A stretch of DNA of 64,000 bases from Erigeron canadensis (taxonomy: Eukaryota > Streptophyta > Magnoliopsida > Asterales > Asteraceae). The position numbers were made by a program, and so were the translations under genes. Below, in pieces: positions 23,600 through 36,100 of the stretch (positions are counted from its first letter, which is position 1; each line of letters begins with the position of its first letter). The notes beneath the pieces were generated by a model. It worked only from the letters and a program-made list of their open reading frames with translations. It was not told where the DNA came from and searched no databases. Where the stretch lies: the NCBI RefSeq assembly GCF_010389155.1, contig NC_057764.1:44710275-44774274 (forward strand), read 5' to 3'.

Positions 23600-24080
23600 T
23601 GACTTTTTAGCAACAATTTAATTTGGAGTAAAAAAGAAAAAGTCGTATGTTGGAGTCTTGGAGAGAGCCATTTGCCAAAAATAAAACCGAAAAGTTTCAA
23701 GTGGGCTAATACAATCAGAGTATTATTCTTCATATTTGGTTGAATCAACAAATGCGGGTCCTCTCAAGCTTCTCTTCTTTTATGAAATGTCAAGAATTTT
23801 TAGTTAAAGAAGCATGGCAAAGTTTGTTGTGTGCGTACAAAATGCGTAAAATCAAAATTTATGTGACTATTAAACTTCTTATACACTCGAAAGTCGAACT
23901 ATAAACAATTTTAGAATATTTCACCCAATATACCAACTATAGTAATAGTAGTGTATCTAATTTATAGAGGTATTTTCCATGTGTTTATCTTTGTACAAAT
24001 TCTAAACTAGTCCGCATTAGACATGTATACGATATAAACTCGTCTTTAATTCGTTTTGTGGTCAAAGTTCCATTGATCTA
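23600..24080. other. Intergenic region, no gene seen
   Basis: No coding potential and no repeat ends recognised. Confidence 0.4.
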
Positions 24081-24084
24081 TGTG

Positions 24085-24345
24085 GTTTTTTTTAACAGCA
24101 GTGGTGATTGGACTCAGCGCATGCCTCTTCATCGTCTAGTAGAGATCGACCACGTCACTAGCACAGTCAATCCGAGGGCATGACTGACGGTGGAAGTCTC
24201 ACTACCGTTCTGGAGAAAGCTAGTTAAATGCCAGAGAAAGCCCCAACGCCTCACCTCATTGGCAAGGACTTCCCAATATGCCTTTCAAATGTTTTGAACC
24301 CGTGACCAACATTTGATTGAAAGACATAAAGGGCATTAAAAGTCC
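24085..24345 (-). mobile_element. SINE-like retroposon (minus strand)
   Basis: On the minus strand, GTCACGGGTTCAAAACATTTG contains a B-box-like motif typical of tRNA-derived SINEs. The element ends in a poly(A) tract, seen as a T run at about 24087-24094 on the plus strand. The central part is GC-richer than its surroundings. No clear target duplication was found. Confidence 0.45.
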
Positions 24346-24789
24346 AGTTGGGTTAAATCCCAAAGACCCATTGATCCATGTGTTAGTTTAGGGCTTTGTA
24401 TAAGTTGCATCAAAAGTAGTCATGATCTTCACATGGCTCTTCTATGGATCTTTGCCGATGTTGCACACATTATATAGTTTGTTTATTACTGTTTTAAGGA
24501 CCTAAAAAGAAAGTCATGTCACAAAGATCAACAAATCAACATCGTGTGAGTTGTGACACGACTTTCACTTCATAAGGCTTTTTAAGTTCTTAAAGTATTG
24601 TGCCTTTATGGATGTTGATTTGTTGTTTCGTAACCCGGTCCAAGAACTTAAAGAACTTAGTGGATTAAACATGGCTCCCTAGTTTGGATCTTGAAAGTGG
24701 TCTGGTCATCATATGCCATCATGCTTCTTCTAGTTACGAATTTGATGTTGATGGTGTCATACTATTAGAGTTTTACATAACATTTTTTT

Positions 24790-24895
24790 TATTATTTTAT
24801 TTTACATTTTTTGACAGGTGCGAATCGAACATCACAACAAGGGGTATAGAGTATGTTGTCTTAATTAGGTTCACGCTAACTTTGCACTTAACATA
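24790..24895 (-). mobile_element. SINE 3' fragment
   Basis: GTATGTTGTCTTAATTAGG followed by TTCACGCTAA matches the 3' module of the SINE at 60263-60599 (ACGTTGTCTTAACCGGGTC). A T-rich tract precedes it. Confidence 0.45.
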
Positions 24896-24899
24896 CAAC

Positions 24900-26575
24900 T
24901 TTAAAAAGTTAAATACAAACTCCTAACATATCGCTATTTATCACCGTTAAAATAAGTAATCTTTCAAGTTCAAGTTAATAGATAAAATACACGAGTTTAC
25001 GGGTTAACACGTTAAATAATATATCTTAGGTCAAATAAGTTATTTTTGAGTTGATGTATCAACTGAGTTGGTTTTTAACTAAATAATTATTTTGGGTAAG
25101 GTGGATTGGGGTTGGCATGTCAAATATTCAGTTTTGAGTCAAATGGGTTGGTTCCAGACTTTCAGGGCATGCAGATTGGTAGGAGGTTATTTTGTGTTAA
25201 TTGGATCAATAATCGTGTATTAACCTATATGACTATATCTATACTATTGAAATAAAACTATCCTTTTAAACTTTGTTTATTAAACTAAGCAATTAACGTA
25301 TACGAGAATTTCAACCACCACGCACATTCACTATTTTACTTTAATGAACATGTGTGAAAATGTACAACAAAATTATATACTTATGTTGGTTTAACCAAAC
25401 CAACGACTGAGTATTAATTTTATTAATCAATGTATTTGAACACATGTGATGAAACAAGTTAGAAAGACTTTTAAAAAAATACTTTGGAAATTATTACATT
25501 GATTATGAATATTTGTAAATGGTGCTCATGTGTTTTTTTATATCTTTTTATGTATTTATAAAAGAAAAGGAGATATAAGTTAACATATTATTAGCTAAAA
25601 TATAATCAAATTACAATTAAATATGAAAAATAGGTATCTACAAATGAAAATTGAAACTTTTAATCTAAAATATATCAACTTAATTATAAATAACTTTTAA
25701 AGTTTTAAGTGTATATAAATGATAATATAATAATTATAAATAAGATTATTTTAATAAAATAGTTAGCAATTTCAATATCAAAGGATAATATATAATATAA
25801 TAATGTTAAGTATAATAACCATATAATAATATGATCTTAATTATATTAGGTATATCGCTTAGTAATTAAATAATAATGTTAATTATACATGATATTTAGA
25901 AAATAAGTCATAGTACTATAGACTAAAAGGTCGCTTTAATTCTAGGTCACGTATTATAATTCTGTTTTATTATATCGATAAATATTGTATTGTTAACAAT
26001 TTGCAGTAGTTTACTAAATAAATTGTTCAGAAGTTTTTTTTAAGACATCAATTATGCTAGACATAATATGATCAAGGAAATGATAATAACAACAATGAGA
26101 GTTGTTATTAATGGTTTAATACTTACATAAAATTTAGTATTTTATACATAAAAATAATAGTATTTAAATTTTTGTTTAATAAAGTTTAAATTTTAATGCA
26201 CCCGAAAAGTTTATAATGACAACTTTAAGAATTGCCAATAACAAATCTTATTTTTCACTGAAAAAAGGATTTTATAAATACTTGTGAGATGACTCAATGT
26301 AGATTTGCATGCATACGTCAATAAAAAAATTTATTGTAACCTAAGAAAAAAGAATGTATATAGTTATGAATGACCAACTAAATACTTTATAGCATCAACT
26401 CTGTTTGTTTTAACACGATAGTTAAAAGCTATCATCATCTGATCCAATCTAGTCGAAAAAAGCCAAAACCCGTTAATCTCAAATAGAAAAGATTCATCAA
26501 CCCATACGACCTATGTTTGCTAAGACTTAGACCTAAGTTTGTCTAAAGCAAAACATTCATCGCAAAACTCCCATG
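24900..26575. other. Intergenic, very AT-rich region
   Basis: No coding blocks, RNA genes or transposon ends recognised. Confidence 0.45.
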
Positions 26576-26580
26576 CCAAT

Positions 26581-27231
26581 TAGGGGTGAGCAAAAACCGA
26601 TCCGAAAAACCAAAAAAACCACAAAAATCAAAAAATCCGAACCGAAAAAACCCGAAAACCATTGGTTTTTGTTCTAAAACCGAAAGTTATGGTTCGGTTT
26701 TGGTTTCCAATGAAAAACCGAACCGAACCAAAGATATATGTTGTTTACTTTTTTTTAATATATTTATATCATTTTATTATTAGTTTTTGGTAAATATGTT
26801 ATTAGGTGTATATCATAATATCATTTATATGTTTAAGTGAAAATACACAACAAAATTAATTTGCTTTAATAAATGTATAATTAAACAACGCGTAAAAGAT
26901 ATAAATAGTTATATATAAATTTCGTTTGAAGTTTGTACAACTTACTTTTATGTATTTGTTGTAGTGTTATTGCTGCTAATATTGTTTTGAAAACTTGTTG
27001 AAATTAATTATGGTGTAATTAAGGGCATAAACTTATAAAATTTTCAAGCTAAATTTGACCCAAACCACAAGTGGTTAAAAACCGACTAAAACCGAAAAAC
27101 AAAACCGAATAAACTCAAACCGAAAAAACCGAAACCGAAAACCAATGGTTTTAATTTTTAAAAACCAAATTATAACGGTTCGATTTCGGTTTTAGTCAAA
27201 AACCGACCCAAACCGAACCGTACACACTCTT
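26581..27231. mobile_element. Non-autonomous hAT-like element
   Basis: It begins TAGGGGTGAGCAAAAACCGA and ends with an inverted counterpart, CCGAACCGTACACACTCTTA. The subterminal regions are rich in AACCGAAAACCG on one side and its complement on the other, as in the element at 59042-60001. No transposase is present. The flanking target duplication is not exact. Confidence 0.65.
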
Positions 27232-27352
27232 AATTACCGATCTTTAAGGGTTAAAGAAAACGCTATATCGTGTATAGTTTTTCCTTTTATTAAATTTTAA
27301 ATATATAAAATTAAATTTTGAGACACATGGTAAAACAGTTTTACCATAAACC

Positions 27353-27848
27353 CAACTAAGCAATTACACATTAAGAGTGCATTCTTGAGTTTTATTTTGA
27401 AGAGATAAGAAAAGAAAGGATAAAAAACTTTTAGTTTTTGTATTCTTGAGTTTTTGTTTTAAAAGAAAGGGTAGGGAAAGAAAAGGAAAAATAGGATGTT
27501 TTGATCCCAAAACTTTCTTGTCACTTTTGGCAAGATTTAGAAGGAAAAGTGGTCAAATTATTATAATACCCCTCAAACTTATATGAAGGTTTTAACTACT
27601 ACAAAGTTATAAATGTAAAATTGTATCTTTTTATCCAATCTTTTCCTTCCTTTCTAACTCAAGAATACATTTAACTATCAACTTTCTTTTCTTTTCTTTC
27701 AACTCGAGAATGCCTTTTTTTATGTAATTTTCTATCCTTCCTTCCCCTATCTAATCTTCTTTTTTTTTTTTTTTAATAAAAACTCGAGAATACATGTTAG
27801 ATACTTTTCACCCAATACAACAAAGCCAACTAAGCAATGACACATTAA
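27353..27848. repeat. 22-bp direct repeats flanking the MITE
   Basis: CAACTAAGCAATTACACATT (27353-27372, plus AA) and CAACTAAGCAATGACACATT (27827-27846, plus AA) agree at 21 of 22 bases and bracket the inverted-repeat block. Confidence 0.75.
27375..27826. mobile_element. Nested inverted-repeat MITE upstream of SEC24
   Basis: Left motifs GTGCATTCTTGAGTTTT (27378) and GTATTCTTGAGTTTTTG (27440) face right motifs AACTCAAGAATACA (27657) and AACTCGAGAATGCC (27698), with another AACTCGAGAATACA at 27781, suggesting one copy inside another. A related nested structure is at 55452-56180. The whole is flanked by a 22-base near-identical direct repeat. Confidence 0.55.
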
Positions 27849-27958
27849 TATCATTAACTTATGTTTTCTCCTTATATATCGGCTTTTCTCTGTTGTTCGA
27901 TCAACTGTTTTGATTTTAGGCGTTTTTCCCACTTCACTGACTGCAAATTCAACTCCAG

Positions 27959-28208
27959 GTTTATATCTATCAGTTTTCTTCTTTAAATTTCTTTCTTTTT
28001 TGTCACTTATTTTCATCTAATATTTAACGATCTTTTATAGTTTGTGTTCAAAAATTTTAACAAAGTGATGATTAACTGACATTATAATGAATTTGTGATC
28101 ATGGGTTTTTGTTATTATGTAATCTTGATATGTAAAAGTTGAATCTTTTTCTATGTTTTTGTTGTGTGAATTTTGATTACGATACATTCTACATACAGTG
28201 TTTTATAG
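27959..28208 (+). promoter_or_regulatory. Probable 5'-UTR intron of the SEC24 gene
   Basis: The donor CCAG|GTTTAT at 27958/27959 and the acceptor TTTTATAG at 28201-28208 would remove 250 bases, leaving a short leader before the ATG at 28224. A TATA-like TTATATATC lies near 27872. The leader exon has no ATG near its end. This is inferred from splice signals only. Confidence 0.45.
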
Positions 28209-28223
28209 GGATTAATTGTTTGA

Positions 28224-30125
28224 ATGGCTACTTCCGGTGGACCTAGACCAGGCAATCTCCCACCCAATTATAACCCGAATTCCATATCCGATAATATGCA
28301 GAATTTGCAAATTAATCGCCAGAATCAGCCACCCAACATTGCTAATGGACCTAGAGGCCCACCTTCCCTTTTTGGGCAACTACCACAATCACAACCTTTT
28401 TCTTCGCCGTTTACTGGGCCTAATCGTCCGGGGCCTCCACCGCCAGGTGTTGTTCCTAGAGCTGTAGTGCCTTCGTCTAGTGGACCTCCACATGGTGCAT
28501 TGCCTCCTTTTATGGCGGCCAACCGTGGAGGGCCTCCTGGCGGTAATACACCTCCTGCTTCGAGCCCTATGCCACCGGGACCTTCACCTGTTTCTTCGTC
28601 AGGTCCACCTATGGGTCCTCCTGGTACTCGTCCTGGTTCTGGCCCGGTTGCTTCAACTCCTTTTACACCCGGTGCACCATCACTACGTGATGGTCTGTTG
28701 AGTAACGGGCCACCGAATTTTGGACCACCACGTGGCGTGCTAGGTGGCCCTCAATATACTTCAACCGTTGTTGGACCAAGACCGTCAACTGGACCACCAC
28801 CTCCTACACAAACCATGTCGTCGTTTCTTGGAGGTCCTTCTGACAATCTACAAAGAGGGCCACCACAAGTAGCTTCACCTGCCTTTTCAGCACCAGGTGG
28901 CATGCGACCACCTACAGGATTACCACCATTTTCAGCTCATGGGCAAGGTTTACCTCAGCCATCAAGGTCTCTTTTTGGGCCTCAACCGCGGCAAATGCAA
29001 GCACCTCTTTCTAATCAACAATCTATGGCTACAATATCACCTGCCATGGGTCCTGGCGGGAACGCAGCTTCAGGACCATCAAAGATTGATCCTAACCAAA
29101 TTCCACGTCCCGTTCCAAGTTCCTCAGTTCTTCAGCATGAAACTCGTCAGGATAACCAAGCCAATGCTCCACCGGTATCTGACTGAACTTTTCTTTATTG
29201 GTTTTTATTCATAGTTTCCTCGGTGTGTTTGTACTAATGGTGGCGATAATGACCAACTCACTTTTGAATGGGTTTTCAGGTCTGCTATATCTCTAATGGG
29301 CCAAACAAGCAAGTGACTAGCTTAAATGGAAATACTTATGGGTCACAAGTCTAATGGCTTGGACGTTGCCCAAAGTGTTCATTTGATTTAGAAAACTTCC
29401 TAAACACTTTCATTAAGAAGATTAATTTATAGCTGAAATAATTTTTTTTCTCATGATGATATTTTACACACTAGTTATTCAATAATATATATTTTTTTTC
29501 GACAGATAGTCTCTAGGCCACTCAAACCTGACTTTACCAAAATAAATTTAAAAAAAATAGTTTGACCCGTTACTCGATCCATTTATTTTGGCTCTCTAGT
29601 TTGTACTGTCAGTAATTCTGTGTTCTCTTATACGAGTATCCTTTTTAACATCTGTTATAGTATTTCCACCTATCTTATATCTGTTTATATGTTCTATATT
29701 GAAGCCTGCTACAAGCGAATATATAGTGAGGGATACTGGAAACTGCAGTCCTCGGTACATGAGGAGCACCATCAATATGGTAATACAAGCTCCTTATATG
29801 AGTATAGTTTTTTGTGAAATGTTGTTGCTTAACTAAAAGTTGGATTGCTCTGTTTTTCCTTCAGATTCCTTGCACTTCTGATCTTTTGAACACGTCTGGC
29901 ATGCAATTGGCTCTATTAGTCCAGCCATTGGCACTTCCTCATCCATCGGAAGAGCCTATTCAGATAGTGGATTTTGGGGAAGGTGGCCCTGTTCGTTGTA
30001 AACGTTGCAAAGGCTACATCAATCCGTTCATGAAGTTTGTTGATCAGGGAAAACATTTTATTTGTAACTTCTGTGGTGAGTACTGACATCAATTATTTTC
30101 TACCCTTTTCTCAACAATTAACTAG

Positions 30126-30169
<44 letters not shown>

Positions 30170-33100
30170 TATAGTTAAATTTTGCTTTCGATACTAACTT
30201 TTCTATCAGTATGTTATCCTTTCGAGTCGTTTGATATTTGAAAAGCGGATTTTTGGATAACATCTCATTCTTAGAATTATAATGGTATTAAGGAACTTAC
30301 AGATATTTACTTACTGATAAACTTAGAGGTTTTTGGAAAAAGTGTCATATAGGAAATCTCACTATATACATAACATAAAACCCAGGTAATTTTTGGCCTA
30401 AAAATACAGAATGATACAAGTTTTTAGCCTATAAAAAATATCTCAATGTAGATAAACGACCTGTTATGCAACCTGTCTGACCAGATCATGTTGCCACTTT
30501 GGTTTTGAACATATTGGTTGTCCTTGTTGCTTACAGTATACTGTTTTTCAGGGTTCACGGATGAAACTCCACATGACTATCAGTGCAATCTAGGTCCAGA
30601 TGGCAAGCGCAGAGATGTTCATGAACGGCCCGAGTTATGTAGAGGAACAGTTGAATTTGTTGCAACAGGGGAATTTTTGGTTCGTGTGAATATAACTTTC
30701 GATTTACTATTCTCCATTGTTGTACCACCAGCTTATTATTACTCTACATTGCTGTGTTATATTATTTTCCAGGTACGTGAGCCAATGCTTGCTGTATTCT
30801 TTTTTCTCATTGATGTATCAATGAACGCCTTGCAAACTGGTGCAACCGCAGGAGCTTGTAATGCTATCAGCCGGGTTATTGCCGATCTTCCAGTAAGTTT
30901 ATGTTAACTGTGCTTGATGTGGTAGTAGGATGAGTGGGTTGGGTTACTGGTCAAGACACTTCCAGGTTTGTAAAGAGTAATTACTTGATATGTTAATTAT
31001 GATACCTAAACACAACCCAACTGGACCTTTTCTATACTAGTTATAAAACATTTATCTTGTCCGCCATCCATATTTCAAAACAATGAGAATTAGGGCGTGA
31101 ATCCCATGCCTTGGATCGTTTCTTGAAGCAAACACACAATTACACATAGACATAAACAAACCAAACCTCTCTTATTTCTCTATATCGGCTACCGGCACTG
31201 CAATGCATGCGTACAAGGTTAGTTCTTGAGTAAATGAATAAACAATGCCACCTCTAATGTGGTAAATGGGTCCCCATAAAAGTTGGACCTTGTTAAGATC
31301 TTGATTTATGACAAGAGTTCCAAAGTTCATATGAAATTAATCGTCTATTTTCTATTTTCTCAATAACTCCATTGCAGGAGGGCCCTCGAACAATGGTGGG
31401 AATTGCTACATTTGACTCAACCATCCATTTTTACAATCTGAAGCGTGCATTACAACAGGTGACTACGATGGCAGTTAAATTTTATGATTTAACTCTTAAA
31501 GAGTTCCAAAAACATGTTCCTGTTTGTGTTCAACCTTGTACATTCTGTTTCTGTAGCCGTTGATGCTCATAGTTCCCGATGTTAAAGATGTTTACACTCC
31601 TCTCCAAACTGATGTCATTGTTCAACTTTCCGAGGTAATCATCATGCAAGATGTTCTAACCGTTATGGAGTCCCCTTCTTTCCAGATTGTGATAAATTAT
31701 CACATATTTTAGGTTATCGTAATTATTGGTAACATCATCGTGACATTGCAGTGTCGTCAACATCTAGATTTGTTGCTTGAAAGCATCCCAACTATGTTCC
31801 AGAATAATAAAACAGCCGATTCAGCTTTCGGTGCAGGGATGAAGGTACTAAATTTTATGTTTGGTTGATAATAAAAGCGACAGTTTTAACCCATTTACCT
31901 ATTGTTGAGTCATTTTGGATCTGTCTAATGTATCTAATGGGTTAGAATAAAAATATTAACAGAAATTTGAAAATGAGAATGGGTCATACGACTGAATGTC
32001 TGCAACGGGTTAAATTTTGCCTAAATTCTATATTAATTGCATATCACTGCGTAAACCATTTTTGTTAAACATTCAGAGTATCATTATTATTATTATATCA
32101 ATAATATTGTTTTTGTAATCATAATTAACGCATTAGTTGTCTATAGATATTTTTTAACAATTGACAAGATGATTAAAGTTGACCCTTTTTTACCCCAAAA
32201 CCCGTTTCGAGCTGTTACCCAACCTGCCCATCTTGCTACTAGACTCTTCTTACTCGTGTAAAATCATTGGGTTTGTTTCCATAGCAGTTCGGTTTAATGG
32301 TATGCTTTAGCAGTTCATGTGACTTTTTTTAATTGCTTTTGTATCAATCAGGCTGCTTTTCTGGCAATGAAGAGTACTGGAGGCAAACTTTTGGTATTTC
32401 AATCAGGCAAGTTAATTAGTGTTCTTAATATATCTACATATTCGAAAATTTTGGAAGAAACATAGTATCATGAGGCTGAAGGAAGAACTAACATCTGACC
32501 ATTCTATATTGTTTCAGTCTTGCCTTCTGTTGGTATTGCGGCTCTTTCGGCTAGAGAGGCTGAAGGAAGAACTAACATCTCTGCCGGAGAGAAGGTATTA
32601 TATTAACAAATGACTTGTTAAGATCATATAAAGGGGATCCACATGTTAAACACTAAATTTCTCTATATGAAAATTCGATATAACCTTTTAAAGGTCAAAC
32701 CTAGTAAAGTTGTTGAAAATTGAGATTCGTTTCCAAATGCTTCGTTTTTGCTCTTATCTGGCAGGAACCTCATAAATTACTTCAACCAGCAGACAAGAAT
32801 ATGAAGGACTTGGCTACTGAATTTGCGGAGTACCAGGTAAAACTCTTTATAATTTCCAACTTTCGTAAACACTTCACTGCCTGCTAGGTCGAATTAAATC
32901 ATTATAATGTCATTGTGTTCAAATTACATACATAACATCAATATTGATACTTTCAGGTCTCTGTTGATGTATTTATTACTACCCAAAGCTACATCGACAT
33001 TGCTTCAATCTCTGTAATCCCCAAGACGACAGGAGGACAGGTAGTTATTATTAACTTATTATAAGTGTATCTGGGTTTATTTTGACACTTTTGGGAAACA

Positions 33101-36100
33101 GTAGGATTGGTTTCTTGATCTTTATGTTTTCTCCCTTTTTTCCAGGTGTACTATTATCACCCCTTCTCTGCACTTTCGGACCCTGCAAAACTCTACAATG
33201 ATCTTCGATGGAATGTCACAAGGCCACAAGGTTTTGAAGCAGTGCTGCGTGTTAGGTGCAGCCAGGTGTGTGTATAGTGTTACGGTTTCTCAAACTGTCC
33301 TTGCATTTAAATTTGCCTTGTTTAGACTTTCATGCTATACTCTAGGGGTGTTCAATATCTGTTTTGTGAATAATCCAAAATTGTTATTGGTTTGCTGTTT
33401 AGAAGGATGTCAAACCGAATAACCTTGTTGCCATTCAAATTGTCACTTTTGAATCCATTTTGGTCTGTTTTGGTTTGGTTCTGCAACAATCTCAAACTGA
33501 GGAACCCGAACTGGCATAATTGAAAATGGAACCAATGAACACAGTTAGCAAAATGGATGGGCCTGATGTGTTCGGGTCATATTGGTACTTCATTGTGTGG
33601 ATTTACCATTAACACGTTTTCTTTGAATTGCTTATAAGAAATTAAAGTGTATAATTACATAATACATAGTTTTAAAAAGTAATAGAATATTTATAAAATA
33701 GTTTAGGGATTTTTATGTACAAGTACACTCTAATTAGAAATATAATATTACCTGATTGATCCATTCACAAGTAAATAGGTCGAAATTGCCACCTCTGTAA
33801 ATCTCAAAAAGTTGTATCAACCTCATTCTTTTGCATCTTCTTGTCGATTCAATAGGGTCTTCAAGTACAAGAATACTCTGGAAACTTCTGTAAACGCATT
33901 CCCACAGATGTTGATCTACCCGCGGTTCATACTAAACTCGACTCTATATTCCTGTTAAATTTATTAGACTGTAGCTCTTAACCTATAAGCTTATTCTTTG
34001 TTTAATTAAAACTGATATTTTACAGGTTGATTGTGACAAATCAATAATGGTAACTCTAAAACATGATGATAAATTACCTGATGGCACAGACTGTTCTTTC
34101 CAGTGTGCTCTTCTTTATACTACAGTATATGGGCAAAGAAGAATACGTGTCTCTACTTTGTCAGTACCATGCACAACCATGCTGAGCAATCTTTTCCAGT
34201 CACCTGATTTAGATACCCAATTTTCATGTCTCTTGAAACAAGGTAATTTGATTGGTTTCTCTTCTTGAGGGTATTTGCTTTGGACTTGTATTTGCATTTT
34301 GAAACTGATTATCTGGTTGCTCCACCTGGAAATCGAATTAGTCACATTAGAGTGATTATATAGGGGTTTAGTAATCAGTTTCATTCTGAATGCAACAAAA
34401 GTATTTGTATGTAGATAAAACAAATTTGAGAAATATTATTCTGATTTTACAATACTTCTCTCACTTACTCTTTTTCTCAGAAGATAGAACATGTCAAAAA
34501 CTCAACTTGTGATATGTAATTACTACAAACTTCAAACAACAGAAACACATCCAAACACTACCTTCTATACAGTTTATTATACCTGATTATTTGATATTTC
34601 AATATCACATAATCGCTTTCAAAATGCACATCTTAACGTTCCGAAATGTCACTTTTACTTGACTAAACGTTCCTATATGTATATATTGGTATTATTTACT
34701 CTAAAGGCTCATCTGTCTTCTGTAAGTTGCAGCGGCCAATGAAATTCCTACATCTCCATTGATGCAAGTGAGGGATCGTGTGACAGAACTTTGCATTAAC
34801 ATTCTTCATTCTTATCGAAAGTTTTGTGCAACTGTGTCATCATCTGGACAGCTTATTCTTCCAGAGGCACTCAAATTGTTGCCTTTATACACTCTTGGTA
34901 TGTTTTTTTCATCAAACAAATCAAATTGAATCATGAGTTACCATTTTCTTTTCAGTTGTTTAAGGATGGAAGTTATTGACCAGCAAACTACTTATCGAAG
35001 CGCAAGGTATTGTATGATATTGATAGGTACTTAACCTCATTTGTTTATCAATTTCAGCTTTGATTAAAAGTATTGGACTGAGAACCGATGGGCGTATAGA
35101 TGAGCGATCATATTGGATCAGTTATGTGACCCCAATCTCTGTGCAGTTGGCAGTCCCACTTGTGTATCCCAGGATGATAAGTGTTCATGATCTTGACCCG
35201 AAGGTATACTACAATTTAAGTTTCACTCAGTATTTTAATCTTTTATGCCTATATCTTACACAAGATTTGGTCCGTTTATTCTGAAGCTACAGGAAGCAGA
35301 AGGATCTATTATTCCTCCTCCTATACCCCTCTCTGGTGAACACGTGAACGAAGATGGAATCTATCTTCTTGAAAACGGCGAAGATTGTTTAATTTATATT
35401 GGAAACTCTGTAGATCCTGATATAACACAAAAACTGTTTGGCATCTCATCTGTTGCTGAAATCCCTAGTCAGGTATATTTGATTTTTTATTTTTCAACAT
35501 GTTTAAGGAACTTGCATGCATTAGGTCTACACGTCAACCAACTTTCAGCCTATTTTATTCGTTATCTTTTTTAGCGAAGTTTTTTATTTGAGCCCTTTAA
35601 AGATAAACATAACCCAAATCGACTGATGGACTTATTCATAGTAAGTAAGACAAATAAGTACTGTAAAGTGGACTAATTATTTTTGCGGAAAGACTGAAGA
35701 CTGTAAACAAGGTTACACATGTGTCCTCTATGTATAACTTGTACTTTTCCATCCAGTTTGTATTGCAGCAATATGATAACCCGTTGTCCAAGAAACTAAA
35801 TGAAGTTGTAAATGAGATACGAAGCAAAAGATGTAACTACCTACGGTATGTGATGTTTATCGTATATGAACTTATCATTCAGGTTCCGTTGTAATTAATT
35901 ATTGGATCTAATAGAAAAGTTCATTATGTTTCTTGCAGGTTAAAATTATGCAAGAAAGGAGACCCATCAGGTCAGTTTCACTATTCTTGTAGAGTTGTAG
36001 TTCTCCCTGTGTATAAAAATCTCGATAATTGATTCCATTATTTGTAAATATGCAATATGCCCTTTAATAAGTACGAGCATGATACCCGCGCGTTGCAGCG

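Noticed and set aside
28325..28701. Open frames in other frames of SEC24 exon 1
   Set aside because: The true frame is fixed by the downstream zinc finger and trunk domains; these are shadows of a proline-rich, GC-richer exon.
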